DNA of 64,000 nucleotides from positions 1-64,000 of the forward strand of contig CAVVYM010000012.1 of assembly GCA_963752505.1 (NCBI GenBank). The letters are read 5' to 3'. Shown piece by piece: positions 25,392 to 34,177 of this stretch. Origin of the DNA: JACJWR01 sp963752505 (GTDB taxonomy: Bacteria; Actinomycetota; Actinomycetes; S36-B12; UBA10799). Position numbers and translations under genes: made by a program. The number at the start of each line of letters is the position of its first letter. Position 1 is the stretch's first letter. The notes under the pieces were generated by a model, which was not told the DNA's origin, did not search any database, and saw nothing but the letters and a program-made list of their open reading frames with translations.

Positions 25392-27404
25392 ATGACTTCA
25401 GTTGAATCCGCTGGCGAGAGCACCCAGGCGGCCGTTGACGTCACTGTCGGGGAGTCCGGCATCGACTTCACCGGCCGCGACGAATCCGTCCGCTTCCAAG
25501 ACGACTTCTTTCGGGCCTGGCATGGCAGGTGGCTGGCCGAATTCGACATACCGGCCGACAAGGCCGAATATGCTGCCTTCACCGCGCTGCATGACGTCGC
25601 TCAAGAACAACTGCGCGACATCATCACCGAACTTGGCGACTCCAGCCCCGAACCGGATTCGGTGGCTGGGAAGATCGCGGCGCTCTACGCGTCCTACATG
25701 GACACCGCGCGGCGCGACGAATTGGGCCTGACGCCGTTGGACGACGAGATCCAACGCATTGACGAACTCACCGATGTGGGCGATCTCGCCAGCTTCTTCG
25801 GACGGTGGGATCGGATCGGCCTCGGCTCGCCGCTTGGCACCTACGTGCACCAGGACAACATGGACTCCTCGCGCTACGTGCTCGACATCCGCCAATCTGG
25901 CCTTGGTCTGCCGGATCGTGACTACTACTCGGAGGAGAAGTTCGCCGACATCAGGTCGGCCTACCAGGCCCACATTGCGCGGATGTGGCAACTCGCTGGT
26001 TGGGGCGATGAGCAGCAGTCCAGTGAGGTGGCGGCTCGGGTCGTCGCGCTCGAGGCCCGGGTGGCGGCGGCCCAATGGGACAAGGTGCGCAACCGGGATC
26101 CGCAGGCCACCTACAACCTGGTGACGGTGGAAGGGTTCATCGACCTGGCCCCAAGTTTCGATGCCGCGGAGTACCTTGCCGAAATCGGCGTCGTTGGGAA
26201 GGTCGCCGACCTCAACGTCGGTCAGCCGGATTTTGTGACCGAACTGGCACGCATCATCGACGATACGAGCGTCGGGGAATGGCAGGAGTATCTGCGCTGG
26301 CACCTGCTCGCCTCCTCGGCGTCGCTGCTGACGAGCTCCCTGGACGCCGCCAACTTCGACTTCTACGGCACCACCCTGCGCGGGATTCCCGAGCAGCGCC
26401 CGCTATGGAAGCGAGGCGTTGATTTGGTGCAGGGAGTCATGCCGGAGGCCCTCGGCCAGGTCTACGTGGAGCGTCATTTCCCGCCTGAGTACAAGGCACG
26501 CATGGTTCGTCTGGTCGACAACCTGCTCGTAGCCTTCGGTGAAGCGATCGATGAGCTGGAGTGGATGTCGGAGCAGACACGCGCCGAGGCGCATGCGAAG
26601 CTCGCCACGTTCCGGGCGAAAATCGGCTATCCCGACAAGTGGCGTGACTACTCCGCGCTGCTGGTGGATGCGGACGACCTCGTGGGCAATGTGCGCCGCG
26701 CCAGCGTCTTCGAGCACGACTACGAGATGAACAAGCTCGGCGGGCCAGTCGATCGGGACGAGTGGTTCATGCCACCTCAGATGGTGAACGCCTACTACAA
26801 CCCGGAGATGAACGAGATCGTCTTTCCTGCGGCCATCCTGCAGCCGCCGTTCTTCACCATGGCGGCCGATGATGCCGCAAACTACGGCGCCATCGGAGCC
26901 GTCATCGGGCACGAAATCAGTCATGGATTCGATGACAAGGGAAGTCAGTACGACGGTGCTGGAAACCTTCGCGACTGGTGGACCGCCGACGACCACGCAG
27001 CGTTCGACGAGCGCACTGCTGCACTGGTGGAGCAGTACGGCGACTACGAGCCCGTCGCCGGTCACAGCATCAACGGCGAACTGACCCTGGGCGAGAACAT
27101 CGCCGACGTTTCGGGTCTCGCGGTTGCGCTGCGGGCCTATCGCAAGGCCCTCGAGGGCGCTGAGGCCCCGGTGATCGACGGCCTCACAGGCGAGCAGCGC
27201 TTCTTCGCCGGCTGGGCCCAGGTCTGGCGCACCAAGACCCGCGACGAGGAGGTTGTCCGACGCGTGGCCACGGATCCGCACTCACCTGCGGAGTACCGCG
27301 TGATCGGGGTACTCGTCAACAACGACGATTTCGTTGCTGCCTTCGATGTCCAGCCCGGTGATGGGATGTGGCGGGAACCCGAGAGTAGAGTTCGAATCTG
27401 GTAG
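25392..27404 (+). CDS. M13-family zinc metallopeptidase (PepO/neprilysin-like)
   Basis: 670 residues, the normal length for M13. FQDDFFRAWHGRWLAEFDIP and the long helical N-terminal domain precede the catalytic part: NAYYNPEMNEIVFPAAILQP, zinc motif VIGHEISHGFDDKGSQYD (two His and catalytic Glu), GELTLGENIADVSGLAVAL with the third zinc ligand Glu, and a C-terminus ending VQPGDGMWREPESRVRIW. There is no signal peptide or transmembrane segment, so like other bacterial PepO-type enzymes it is probably cytoplasmic and cleaves short peptides. Single gene, 76 bases after App1. Confidence 0.96.
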   Translation: MTSVESAGESTQAAVDVTVGESGIDFTGRDESVRFQDDFFRAWHGRWLAEFDIPADKAEYAAFTALHDVAQEQLRDIITELGDSSPEPDSVAGKIAALYASYMDTARRDELGLTPLDDEIQRIDELTDVGDLASFFGRWDRIGLGSPLGTYVHQDNMDSSRYVLDIRQSGLGLPDRDYYSEEKFADIRSAYQAHIARMWQLAGWGDEQQSSEVAARVVALEARVAAAQWDKVRNRDPQATYNLVTVEGFIDLAPSFDAAEYLAEIGVVGKVADLNVGQPDFVTELARIIDDTSVGEWQEYLRWHLLASSASLLTSSLDAANFDFYGTTLRGIPEQRPLWKRGVDLVQGVMPEALGQVYVERHFPPEYKARMVRLVDNLLVAFGEAIDELEWMSEQTRAEAHAKLATFRAKIGYPDKWRDYSALLVDADDLVGNVRRASVFEHDYEMNKLGGPVDRDEWFMPPQMVNAYYNPEMNEIVFPAAILQPPFFTMAADDAANYGAIGAVIGHEISHGFDDKGSQYDGAGNLRDWWTADDHAAFDERTAALVEQYGDYEPVAGHSINGELTLGENIADVSGLAVALRAYRKALEGAEAPVIDGLTGEQRFFAGWAQVWRTKTRDEEVVRRVATDPHSPAEYRVIGVLVNNDDFVAAFDVQPGDGMWREPESRVRIW

Positions 27405-27436
27405 CGGCCTGCCTCGGCTGAGTGACGGGGAGCGCG

Positions 27437-28858
27437 ATGAATCGGCACGAATCGATGGTCAAGTACGACACCGTCACCATGGTGCAGCGCGCTGCGGCAA
27501 CCATCGCGTTGCTCGCCGCAGCCATCGCGGTTCTGCTCGTGCTGGCCGTATTCGTGACACACATTGGGTGGCTGCTGGTGGCCCTCGTCGGCATCGGCGG
27601 GACGGCCGGCGGCGGATGGCTGGTGATCACCGAGCGGATGCCCCGACGGGGCTGGGGTCTCCTGCTCGCACTCGCCAGCTTCGTGGTGGTGATACTCGCC
27701 TTTGCGGGCATGGCTCGCGAGCGCGAATCCGTCGTGCCATACATCGTGCCGGTCATCGCCGCGGGTCTGATCGCTGCCGTGTCGACCCGGGTGGCCCTCG
27801 CTCACCAGCTGCACGAGTCCGACCAGGCCGGGCGGTGGCGTCCGAAGCATCCCGTGTTGATCGCCAACCCCCGTTCCGGCGGGGGGAAGGTGGCGGAGTT
27901 CGGGTTGGTCGACAAGGCGCGCGAACTCGGCGTTGAAGTGGCCGTGCTTGAGCCAGGGCTCGATCTGGAGCGGTTGGCCCGTGATGCCGTCAACCGCGGT
28001 GCAGACTGTCTGGGCATGGCTGGGGGGGACGGTTCACAAGCGCTCGTCGCATCCGTCTCAATCGAATTGGGTGTTCCGTTCGTGTGCATTTCCGCGGGCA
28101 CCCGCAACCATTTCGCGCAGGACCTCGGACTTGACAAGAACGATCCGGCAGCGGGGCTCACCGCCTTCACCGAGGGCCATCTGCGCCGCGTCGACTACGG
28201 CACCGTGAATGATCGACTGTTCGTCAACAACGTCTCGCTCGGCGTCTATGCAACGGTTGTTCAACAGGAGTCGTATCGCGATGCCAAGGTTGAGACCGCC
28301 GCCGCCCTGCTACCGGATCTGCTCGGTGCGACCTCCGAGCCGTTCGATCTGCAATTCACCACGCCAGACGGCACCCAGGTCGACGGGGCCTTCATGATCT
28401 TGGTCTCCAACAATCCCTACGTGTCGGGACTGGCGTTGGATTCGTTCCAGCGACGGGTAATGGACTCCGGTGCGCTCGGTGTCATTGCGGTGGACAGCGC
28501 CACTAGCGCTGAAGCGGCCGCGTTGGCAACTCGGTCCGCACTCGGCCTCGCGGGCTCCGACCCCCATCTGCACGAATTCGAGTGCTCCGACTTCGAAGTG
28601 CGATCACGTGCGGGCACGGCCGACGCGGGGGTTGACGGCGAAGCCCTCGAACTGCCAACGCCGCTGCGCTTCAAGATTCACCCCCAGGGGTTGCGGATGC
28701 TGGTCCCGCCAGGGAATCTCGTGGCCGCCGAGCATCGGCGGATTCGCGGATTCAGCCCAAAGGACCTCCTCGCCGTGGCGGCGGGGCACGTGCCGCCGAG
28801 ACTGGCGACGAGTAGCACTGTGGTGCCCGCTGACCAAGGCCGTTCCGACGCCCACTGA
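27437..28858 (+). CDS. Diacylglycerol kinase-family protein with membrane N-terminus
   Basis: 473 residues. Four apolar helices (about 20-120) form a membrane region, followed by a lipid-kinase catalytic domain beginning HPVLIANPRSGGGKVAEF, with ATP-binding GMAGGDGSQALVAS and PFVCISAGTRNHFAQDLGL, then a beta-sandwich with FVNNVSLGVYATVVQQESY. These are DAGK/YegS/BmrU-type signatures, so it should phosphorylate a lipid such as diacylglycerol or sphingoid base. The membrane N-terminus is an addition to the usual 300-residue form. The ATG at 27437 follows GGGGAGCG; a GTG at 27422 is a less likely start. Confidence 0.9.
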   Translation: MNRHESMVKYDTVTMVQRAAATIALLAAAIAVLLVLAVFVTHIGWLLVALVGIGGTAGGGWLVITERMPRRGWGLLLALASFVVVILAFAGMARERESVVPYIVPVIAAGLIAAVSTRVALAHQLHESDQAGRWRPKHPVLIANPRSGGGKVAEFGLVDKARELGVEVAVLEPGLDLERLARDAVNRGADCLGMAGGDGSQALVASVSIELGVPFVCISAGTRNHFAQDLGLDKNDPAAGLTAFTEGHLRRVDYGTVNDRLFVNNVSLGVYATVVQQESYRDAKVETAAALLPDLLGATSEPFDLQFTTPDGTQVDGAFMILVSNNPYVSGLALDSFQRRVMDSGALGVIAVDSATSAEAAALATRSALGLAGSDPHLHEFECSDFEVRSRAGTADAGVDGEALELPTPLRFKIHPQGLRMLVPPGNLVAAEHRRIRGFSPKDLLAVAAGHVPPRLATSSTVVPADQGRSDAH

Positions 28859-28972
28859 TGCCGCCTCGGGGCCGTTCCCGGCCTTCTGCGGGGCCAGGCC
28901 GGCTGATGCGCGACCGCTGCGGCGCTTGCCGACAGCGCGCCTCGGGAGTGCCCGGCGCGTATCGTCAGACCC

Positions 28973-29314
28973 ATGTCGACATCAAAGTGGTCGCTGGCCT
29001 CTGAAGGCTCGCTGCTGTCCATTGGTTCGGTGGGTTCGGTACTCAGTATCGGGTCCGTCGGCTCCGCACTCTCCATCGGTTCGGTGTCGTCGTTTGGGTC
29101 GGCATTTTCGATCGGTTCGGCGGTGTCGGCGGGGGCGATGATGTCGTGGCTGTCCGAGGGCTCGGTGATGAGTTCGCAGAGCACCGGGGCGGTGATGAAC
29201 CACGGGACGGTGTCGCCCGGCTCGCACGGGCGAGCGGTCCTCCTGGCAACCGTCTCGACGATTGCGGCGGGAGCGACCTGGTTCGCGGTTCGCCGAGCGT
29301 TGGCCACCGAGTAG
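28973..29314 (+). CDS. Serine-triplet repeat protein with C-terminal membrane helix
   Basis: 113 residues. From Ser4 to Ser70 every third residue is Ser (22 of 23 positions; residue 55 is Ala), giving (S-x-x)n with a nine-residue super-repeat SIGSVGSVL, where the other positions alternate Gly and aliphatic residues. Such strict three-residue periodicity suggests a solenoid of triplets. The end, AVLLATVSTIAAGATWFAVR, is one transmembrane helix. Serine codons are mixed (TCN and AGT), so the repeat is kept at protein level. I know of similar unnamed actinobacterial proteins but no function. Followed without a gap by an open frame in the same register. Confidence 0.75.
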   Translation: MSTSKWSLASEGSLLSIGSVGSVLSIGSVGSALSIGSVSSFGSAFSIGSAVSAGAMMSWLSEGSVMSSQSTGAVMNHGTVSPGSHGRAVLLATVSTIAAGATWFAVRRALATE

Positions 29315-29509
29315 CCGCCCGGGGGGCCGGCAACTCCGGCCAAACCCCGGTTTCACCCGCGAGGAAGCACGCGGCCGCGCCTCAGCCTCCCGGCGAACTT
29401 CCTCTGGATCCTGGTCGTTGCCATCTGGGCCGTGGTATTCATGGTGTTGGATGCGCTGATCATCTTCGCCGTGGTGGTTCGTGGCAAGGAACCCAAGGCA
29501 GTTCGGTGA
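29315..29509 (+). CDS. Possible small membrane protein lacking a visible start
   Basis: Directly after the TAG of the serine-repeat gene the same frame stays open for 64 codons: a Pro/Arg-rich piece, then LPANFLWILVVAIWAVVFMV with LDALIIFAVVV, a strong membrane helix, ending VVRGKEPKAVR. Its composition is that of a real short membrane protein. No ATG, GTG or TTG occurs before the helix, so it is either expressed by stop read-through, has a non-standard start, or lost its start by mutation. Confidence 0.4.
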   Translation, partial: PPGGPATPAKPRFHPRGSTRPRLSLPANFLWILVVAIWAVVFMVLDALIIFAVVVRGKEPKAVR

Positions 29510-29586
29510 AGCACGGCAGGCGGTCCCAAGGATCCAGCTTCCGTATAGTGCGAAGAGCGCTGCGACAGACCCACTGAGGGGGACCC

Positions 29587-31215
29587 GTGACGACTGCTGA
29601 TTCGGCCGCCAAGGGCACGGGCGTTGTGTTGCTGACGCTCGCGGCCGGCCAGTTCTTGATGACCGTGGACATGTCCGTGATGAATGTGTCGATGGCAACC
29701 GTCGCGAACGACTTGGGCACCACCATCACGGGAGTTCAGAGCGCCATCACCCTCTACACGCTGGTGATGGCGACCATGATGATCACCGGCGGAAAGATCG
29801 GTACGAACATCGGTCGCAAGCGCGCCTTCAGGATCGGCGCAGTGGTGTACGCGGCTGGCTCGGCAGTCACGGCGATCGCCCCCAACCTCGCTGTGCTGAT
29901 CCTGGGTTGGTCGGTCCTTGAGGGACTGGGGGCGGCACTCATCATGCCGGCAATTGTCGGTCTCATCGCCAGCAACTTCGCTCCCGAAGACAGGCCCCGG
30001 GCGTTTGGGCTGGTCGCATCGGCAGGGGCAATCGCGGTGGCGGTGGGACCATTGATCGGAGGCGCCGCAACTACCTACTTCTCGTGGCGTTGGGTATTCG
30101 TCGGCGAAGTACTTATCGCGGGCGTGCTGTTGATTCTGTCGCGGAGTCTGCAGGACGCGGCTCCCGTGGACCGTCGGCGGCTGGACCTGGTCGGCACTGT
30201 GCTCTCGTCGGCCGGAATCGGCCTCGCGGTGCTTGGCGTCCTGCGTTCCAGTGAGTGGGGCTGGATCCGGCCGAACCCGGGCACCCCTGCCGCCTTCGGG
30301 GTTTCGGCGACGTTCTGGTTCATGGTCGTCGGCGGCCTCTTGGTCGCCGGATTCTTCATGTGGGAGCACCGAGTGATCGCCGCAGGCCGGGAGCCGTTGG
30401 TTGATCCAGGGCTCTTTCGCCATCGGCAACTGAACTCTGGGCTGATCATGTTCGCGTTCCAGTTCTTGCTGCAGGCTGGCCTGTTTTTCATCGTCCCGCT
30501 GTATCTGTCTGTCGTACTGGAACTCTCCGCCATCGACACCGGTATCCGGCTCGTCCCACTCTCTCTGGCTCTCCTGGCGGCGGCGGTCGGGGTGCCGAAG
30601 CTGCTACCAAAGGCATCGCCGAAGCGCGTCGTTCGGGTCGGGATAGTGCTCATGCTCGCAGGAATTCTGGCGCTGATGGCGGGTATCGACCTGAGCTCGG
30701 ACGCGGCGGCCGTTGCCGTTCCGCTCCTACTCGTCGGAGCCGGGGTGGGTGCGCTCGCTTCCCAATTGGGCGCGGTCACCGTTTCGGCGGTTCCAGCCGA
30801 GCGCAGCGGCGAGGTTGGAGGTCTACAGAACACCGCTACCAATCTTGGCGCTTCTATCGGAACGGCGCTGGCGGGTTCGGTGCTGATTGCCTCGCTGACC
30901 GCCACGTTCTTGGCGGGGCTCGAATCCAACCCAGAGGTGACGGAGCAGGTCAAATCGGAAGCATCTGTGCAGTTGGCGGCCGGCGCACCATTCGTCTCCC
31001 AAACTCAGCTGCAGGAGACGCTGACCGACGCCGGGGTGAGCCCCAGCGATGCCGACGCGATTGTGGAGCAAAACGCCGTTGCGAGGGTGGCGGCGCTTGA
31101 CTCGTCACTGGGCATTCTCGCGGGGCTGGCACTGGTCTCCCTCTTCTTCACCTACGGGATCCCGTCCCGGCCCACCGGTTCGGAGGTTCCCGAGCAGGTG
31201 AGCGAGTCCCGATGA
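29587..31215 (+). CDS. MFS drug exporter, DHA2 (14-helix) type
   Basis: 542 residues. LAAGQFLMTVDMSVMNVSMATV is the DHA2 motif D1 of helix 1; TGGKIGTNIGRKRAF is motif A between helices 2 and 3; LGWSVLEGLGAALIMPAI, and later GPLIGGAATTYFSWRWVF (motif C), identify the EmrB/QacA group of proton-driven multidrug exporters. A periplasmic helical loop of about 60 residues (PEVTEQVKSEASVQL and onward) separates the last two helices. The GTG start at 29587 follows GAGGGGG. No neighbouring TetR- or MarR-type regulator. Substrate not predictable. Confidence 0.92.
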   Translation: MTTADSAAKGTGVVLLTLAAGQFLMTVDMSVMNVSMATVANDLGTTITGVQSAITLYTLVMATMMITGGKIGTNIGRKRAFRIGAVVYAAGSAVTAIAPNLAVLILGWSVLEGLGAALIMPAIVGLIASNFAPEDRPRAFGLVASAGAIAVAVGPLIGGAATTYFSWRWVFVGEVLIAGVLLILSRSLQDAAPVDRRRLDLVGTVLSSAGIGLAVLGVLRSSEWGWIRPNPGTPAAFGVSATFWFMVVGGLLVAGFFMWEHRVIAAGREPLVDPGLFRHRQLNSGLIMFAFQFLLQAGLFFIVPLYLSVVLELSAIDTGIRLVPLSLALLAAAVGVPKLLPKASPKRVVRVGIVLMLAGILALMAGIDLSSDAAAVAVPLLLVGAGVGALASQLGAVTVSAVPAERSGEVGGLQNTATNLGASIGTALAGSVLIASLTATFLAGLESNPEVTEQVKSEASVQLAAGAPFVSQTQLQETLTDAGVSPSDADAIVEQNAVARVAALDSSLGILAGLALVSLFFTYGIPSRPTGSEVPEQVSESR

Positions 31216-31216
31216 C

Positions 31217-31284
31217 GTCACCGTCCCGTCCGCGTCACCGTCCCGTCCGCGTCACCGTCCCGTCCGCGTCACCGTCCCGTCCCG
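31217..31284. repeat. Four tandem copies of a 17-bp repeat
   Basis: GTCACCGTCCCGTCCGC repeats head to tail three times (31217-31267) and a fourth copy changes near its end. It begins two bases after the MFS exporter stop. Copies are identical, indicating recent expansion; there are no spacers, so it is not a CRISPR. Confidence 0.9.
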
Positions 31285-31290
31285 TGCCGT

Positions 31291-31366
31291 CCCGTGAGTG
31301 CACAACTTCGTGACACTCCGGGGGCAGAATCAGCCGCCTAGTGTGAAGAAACTGTGCACTCACGGG
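31291..31366. repeat. 27-bp imperfect inverted repeat, extra half-copy downstream
   Basis: Arms 31291-31317 and 31340-31366 pair in the outer 14 bases (CCCGTGAGTGCACA) and again in TTC and ACACT, around a 22-base centre. A third outer arm GTGCACTCACGGGG occurs at 31380-31393. It lies between convergent genes, so it may serve as a two-way terminator or be a small palindromic repeat element. Confidence 0.75.
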
Positions 31367-31412
31367 GGGAGGGGAGGGGGTGCACTCACGGGGGAAGGGG
31401 GTGAGGGGGGCG

Positions 31413-32537
31413 TTAGGCGGTGTCGGCGAGGGCCTGCGCAAGGTCAGCCCAGAGGTCTGCCACATCTTCGCACCCAACCGAGAGGCGAATGAGGTCCGCG
31501 GGAACCGAAGTGCTCTCATCTGAGTGGCGTCGGCGCCGCTCGAGGGTCGACTCGACTCCCCCCAGGCTGGTTGCGTGCAGCCATAGGCGGGTTGCTTCAC
31601 AAAGGGCTGTGGCCTGCTCGACACCGCCCCTGGGGCGGAAGGTGACGATTGCGCCGAAGGTGTCCATTTGACGCGTGGCGACGGCGTGGCCAGGGTCGGT
31701 GGGAAGCCCCGGATAACGCACCTCGGCAACTTCAGCACACGCCGCCAGTCGGGTGGCGATCTCACTGGCGTTCGCGGAGGCCGTGGCGAATCGCAGGGCC
31801 AGGGTGCGCACGCCTCGGGTGGCCAGCCAGGCCTCCATCACACCGGGCGTGGCGCCGTGGATCGTTCGCTGCGTCGCAAGCCGAGCCGCCAAACCCGGGT
31901 CGGCGGCCACGGCGACGCCGATCAAGGCGTCCGAGTGGCCGGCCAGGTACTTCGACGCAGAGTGGAGGACGATGTCGACGCCATAGCCGAGCGGTCGGGT
32001 GCCAAGCGGCGTGGCGTAGGTGTTGTCGCACACCACTCGGGCGGGGGTGCTTGCGGCCGCGGCGATGTCGGTGATCGCCATGCTGGGATTGGCGGGGGTT
32101 TCGACCAGCACCACGTCCGCTCCAGCGATCGCGTCGAAATCGTCGACTTCGGGTCGGTACTTCGCCAGGTCGATGCGACCTTGGCTGGCCAGTTGGTCGA
32201 GCAGGAGCCGCGAGCCTGAGTAGTGGACAACCGGAGCGGCAACGACCGGGCGGCGATGTGGAAACTCCGCAAGCAGCACCTCGAAGGCAGCCGAGATCGC
32301 GGCCATACCCGACGAGAACGCCGTGGCCTGCCCGCCTTCGAGCGACCCGACGACCTCCTCGAAAGGCTCCCAGGAAGGATTACTGACCCGGCTGTAACCC
32401 GGGCCGGCACCCGCGAGAAAGGAGGTAGCCGGCATCAACGGCACGTTGAGGGGATCACCTGGCTGGTGGGGCCGGCCCAACGTGATGGCCCGCGTGGCTT
32501 GCGCCCACGTTCTGTGCGGATCGGCGTGGTGGGTCAC
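31413..32537 (-). CDS. Cys/Met metabolism PLP-dependent enzyme (MetB/MetC-like)
   Basis: 374 residues of the trans-sulfuration family. N-terminal NVPLMPATSFL and GYSRVSNPSWEPFEEVVGSLE, AFSSGMAAISAAF, VLVETPANPSMAITDI, CDNTYATPLGTRPLGYGVDI with the PLP-binding Asp, and LHSASKYLAGHSDALIG with the Schiff-base Lys. The usual late loop SLGGVESLIEHP reads SLGGVESTLERRRRHSDEST here, so substrate preference may differ from classic cystathionine gamma-synthase. It would act on O-acyl-homoserine, cystathionine or methionine. GTG start; divergent from ddl. Confidence 0.9.
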   Translation of the reverse strand: MTHHADPHRTWAQATRAITLGRPHQPGDPLNVPLMPATSFLAGAGPGYSRVSNPSWEPFEEVVGSLEGGQATAFSSGMAAISAAFEVLLAEFPHRRPVVAAPVVHYSGSRLLLDQLASQGRIDLAKYRPEVDDFDAIAGADVVLVETPANPSMAITDIAAAASTPARVVCDNTYATPLGTRPLGYGVDIVLHSASKYLAGHSDALIGVAVAADPGLAARLATQRTIHGATPGVMEAWLATRGVRTLALRFATASANASEIATRLAACAEVAEVRYPGLPTDPGHAVATRQMDTFGAIVTFRPRGGVEQATALCEATRLWLHATSLGGVESTLERRRRHSDESTSVPADLIRLSVGCEDVADLWADLAQALADTA

Positions 32538-32582
32538 ATGGTTCCCTTCGCTTGGACTGCCGGGCGGGTAGTGTCAGGCATC

Positions 32583-33716
32583 GTGGACTCCAACGCCCAG
32601 GCTTCGCAGACCACTCCCGGGTTCAAGCATCGCATCGCCATTGTGTTTGGCGGGCGCAACTCCGAGCACGGCATCTCATGTGTCTCCGCCGGCAACGTCC
32701 TGGCTGCCATCGACCGCGACGTATATGACGTCGTCGCGGTTGGCATCGGGCGCGACGGAGCCTGGCGGTTGGCACCGGATGACCCGGCGCGCTACACGAT
32801 CGTGGCGGGTCGAGTGCCCGAAGTTCCACCCGAGGGGGAGCGGGTCATGCTCGTCCCGGACCCGACGGTCGGCGGCTTGGTCACGGCCGACGGTCGGGTG
32901 ATTCGGGTCGATGCGGTGTTCCCGGTGTTGCACGGTGCCGGCGGTGAAGATGGTGCCATCCAGGGCGTGTGTGAACTGGCGGGTCTGGGACTGGTCGGGT
33001 CGGGCGTGGCCGCCTCGGCGGTGTGCATGGACAAACTGCGCACGAAAGCCGCGGCCCTTGCAGCAGGGATCCCCACGGGTGACTTCGTTGGGATCACTGA
33101 CCATGAATGGACGTACGAGCGCGACGAGGTACTGCGGAGGGTGGCGGACTTGGGCCTGCCGGTCTTCGTCAAACCGGCCCGCGCCGGCTCCAGTGTGGGC
33201 ATCACGCGGGTGGTCGATGCCACTGCCACGGTGGCCGCGATCGAATACGCGCGATCCTTCGACCGACGAGTGATCGTGGAGGCGGCCGTCACCGGGGCGC
33301 GGGAGATCGAGTGCGGTGTGCTGGGGACCGCGGAGGGCCCGATCGTGAGCGAGTGTGCCGAGATCGAGGTCACCGGTGACCACGATTTCTACGACTTCCA
33401 AGCCAAGTACATCGATGGTTCCGCGCGCACCACCGTGCCCGCCCGGATCTCGGCGGGGGAGCGCGACGCGATTCGGACATTGGCGCGCAGAACCTTCCTG
33501 GCGATGGGCTGCGAAGGTATGGCGCGAGTCGACGTGTTCCTGCTGCCGGACGGCACCGTCCTGCTGAATGAGCCGAACAGCATCCCGGGATTCACCAGCT
33601 CTTCCATGTATCCGGTGGTCTGGCAAGCGGCCGGGGTCAACTACACCGAACTCATCGACGCGCTCATCGCCGATGCGATCAGGCGGGCGGAGCGGCCGGA
33701 GGTATCGCCCGGCTGA
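32583..33716 (+). CDS. ddl: D-alanine--D-alanine ligase
   Basis: 377-residue ATP-grasp ligase that joins two D-Ala for peptidoglycan. IAIVFGGRNSEHGISCVSAGNV is the N-terminal signature; FPVLHGAGGEDGAIQGVCEL, MDKLRTKAAALAAGI, VFVKPARAGSSVGITRV (ATP-binding Lys and Ser-rich loop), EIECGVLG and LNEPNSIPGFTSSSMYP (Mg-binding Asn and product loop) complete the set. The GTG at 32583 is the likeliest start; GTG 32571 is an alternative. The stop lies 38 bases inside the opposing DUF3515 gene, and the order ddl, DUF3515, Lrp-like, thiL, rpmB is usual for actinobacteria. Confidence 0.97.
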   Translation: MDSNAQASQTTPGFKHRIAIVFGGRNSEHGISCVSAGNVLAAIDRDVYDVVAVGIGRDGAWRLAPDDPARYTIVAGRVPEVPPEGERVMLVPDPTVGGLVTADGRVIRVDAVFPVLHGAGGEDGAIQGVCELAGLGLVGSGVAASAVCMDKLRTKAAALAAGIPTGDFVGITDHEWTYERDEVLRRVADLGLPVFVKPARAGSSVGITRVVDATATVAAIEYARSFDRRVIVEAAVTGAREIECGVLGTAEGPIVSECAEIEVTGDHDFYDFQAKYIDGSARTTVPARISAGERDAIRTLARRTFLAMGCEGMARVDVFLLPDGTVLLNEPNSIPGFTSSSMYPVVWQAAGVNYTELIDALIADAIRRAERPEVSPG

Positions 33717-34176
33717 TCGGCAGACTCAACTGCGCCACGACATCGGCTTCGGGCGAATACGCCGCAGGTACGGTGACTTCGGTGTTGACCGGAAGCCCGA
33801 TCGTGGTGAAGCGGAAACCGGAACTGAGTTGCTCGACCAGCCAATCCACGCCATTGACCGACAGCAGTTGCGAGGTCGGCTCATACGCCGCGGGGGTAGC
33901 GACCCCGCATCGCACGGAGATCGGCGGATCGCCCCAGGCCGCGGTAGCCGTGGATTCCGGTTCGGTGCGCCGCTGCTCCTGCCCAGCCACCCGGTTCGGC
34001 ATCGATTCGATCAAGGCGGCGCACTCCGCTGGCACCACGGCAGGTGGTGGCAACGTCACGGCCGTGGCGCAGCCGCCGAGCGCCAGGGCGGAGAGTGCCA
34101 GGCCGCCGGCCGCCGACGCCAGGCCAGGCCGCCGAGTGCGGCGGTGTGTGGTCGCGGGGAGGTGGCGGGGCATCGA
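33679..34176 (-). CDS. DUF3515-family lipoprotein
   Basis: 165 residues. Leader ends LALSALALGGC (Cys about residue 37); mature part contains PAECAALIESMPNRVAGQEQ and AAWGDPPISVRCGVATP, the two Cys-bearing DUF3515 blocks, then VNGVDWLVEQLSSGFRFTTIG. The family is found almost only in actinobacteria, beside ddl and thiL, and has no assigned function; the position suggests an envelope role. It overlaps the end of ddl on the opposite strand by 38 bases. Confidence 0.9.
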   Translation of the reverse strand, partial: SMPRHLPATTHRRTRRPGLASAAGGLALSALALGGCATAVTLPPPAVVPAECAALIESMPNRVAGQEQRRTEPESTATAAWGDPPISVRCGVATPAAYEPTSQLLSVNGVDWLVEQLSSGFRFTTIGLPVNTEVTVPAAYSPEADVVAQLSLPISRAIPPAAPPA

Positions 34177-34177
34177 G

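Noticed and set aside
31217..31284. Possible CRISPR array
   Set aside because: Repeats are 17 bp and directly adjacent with no spacers; no cas genes in the window.
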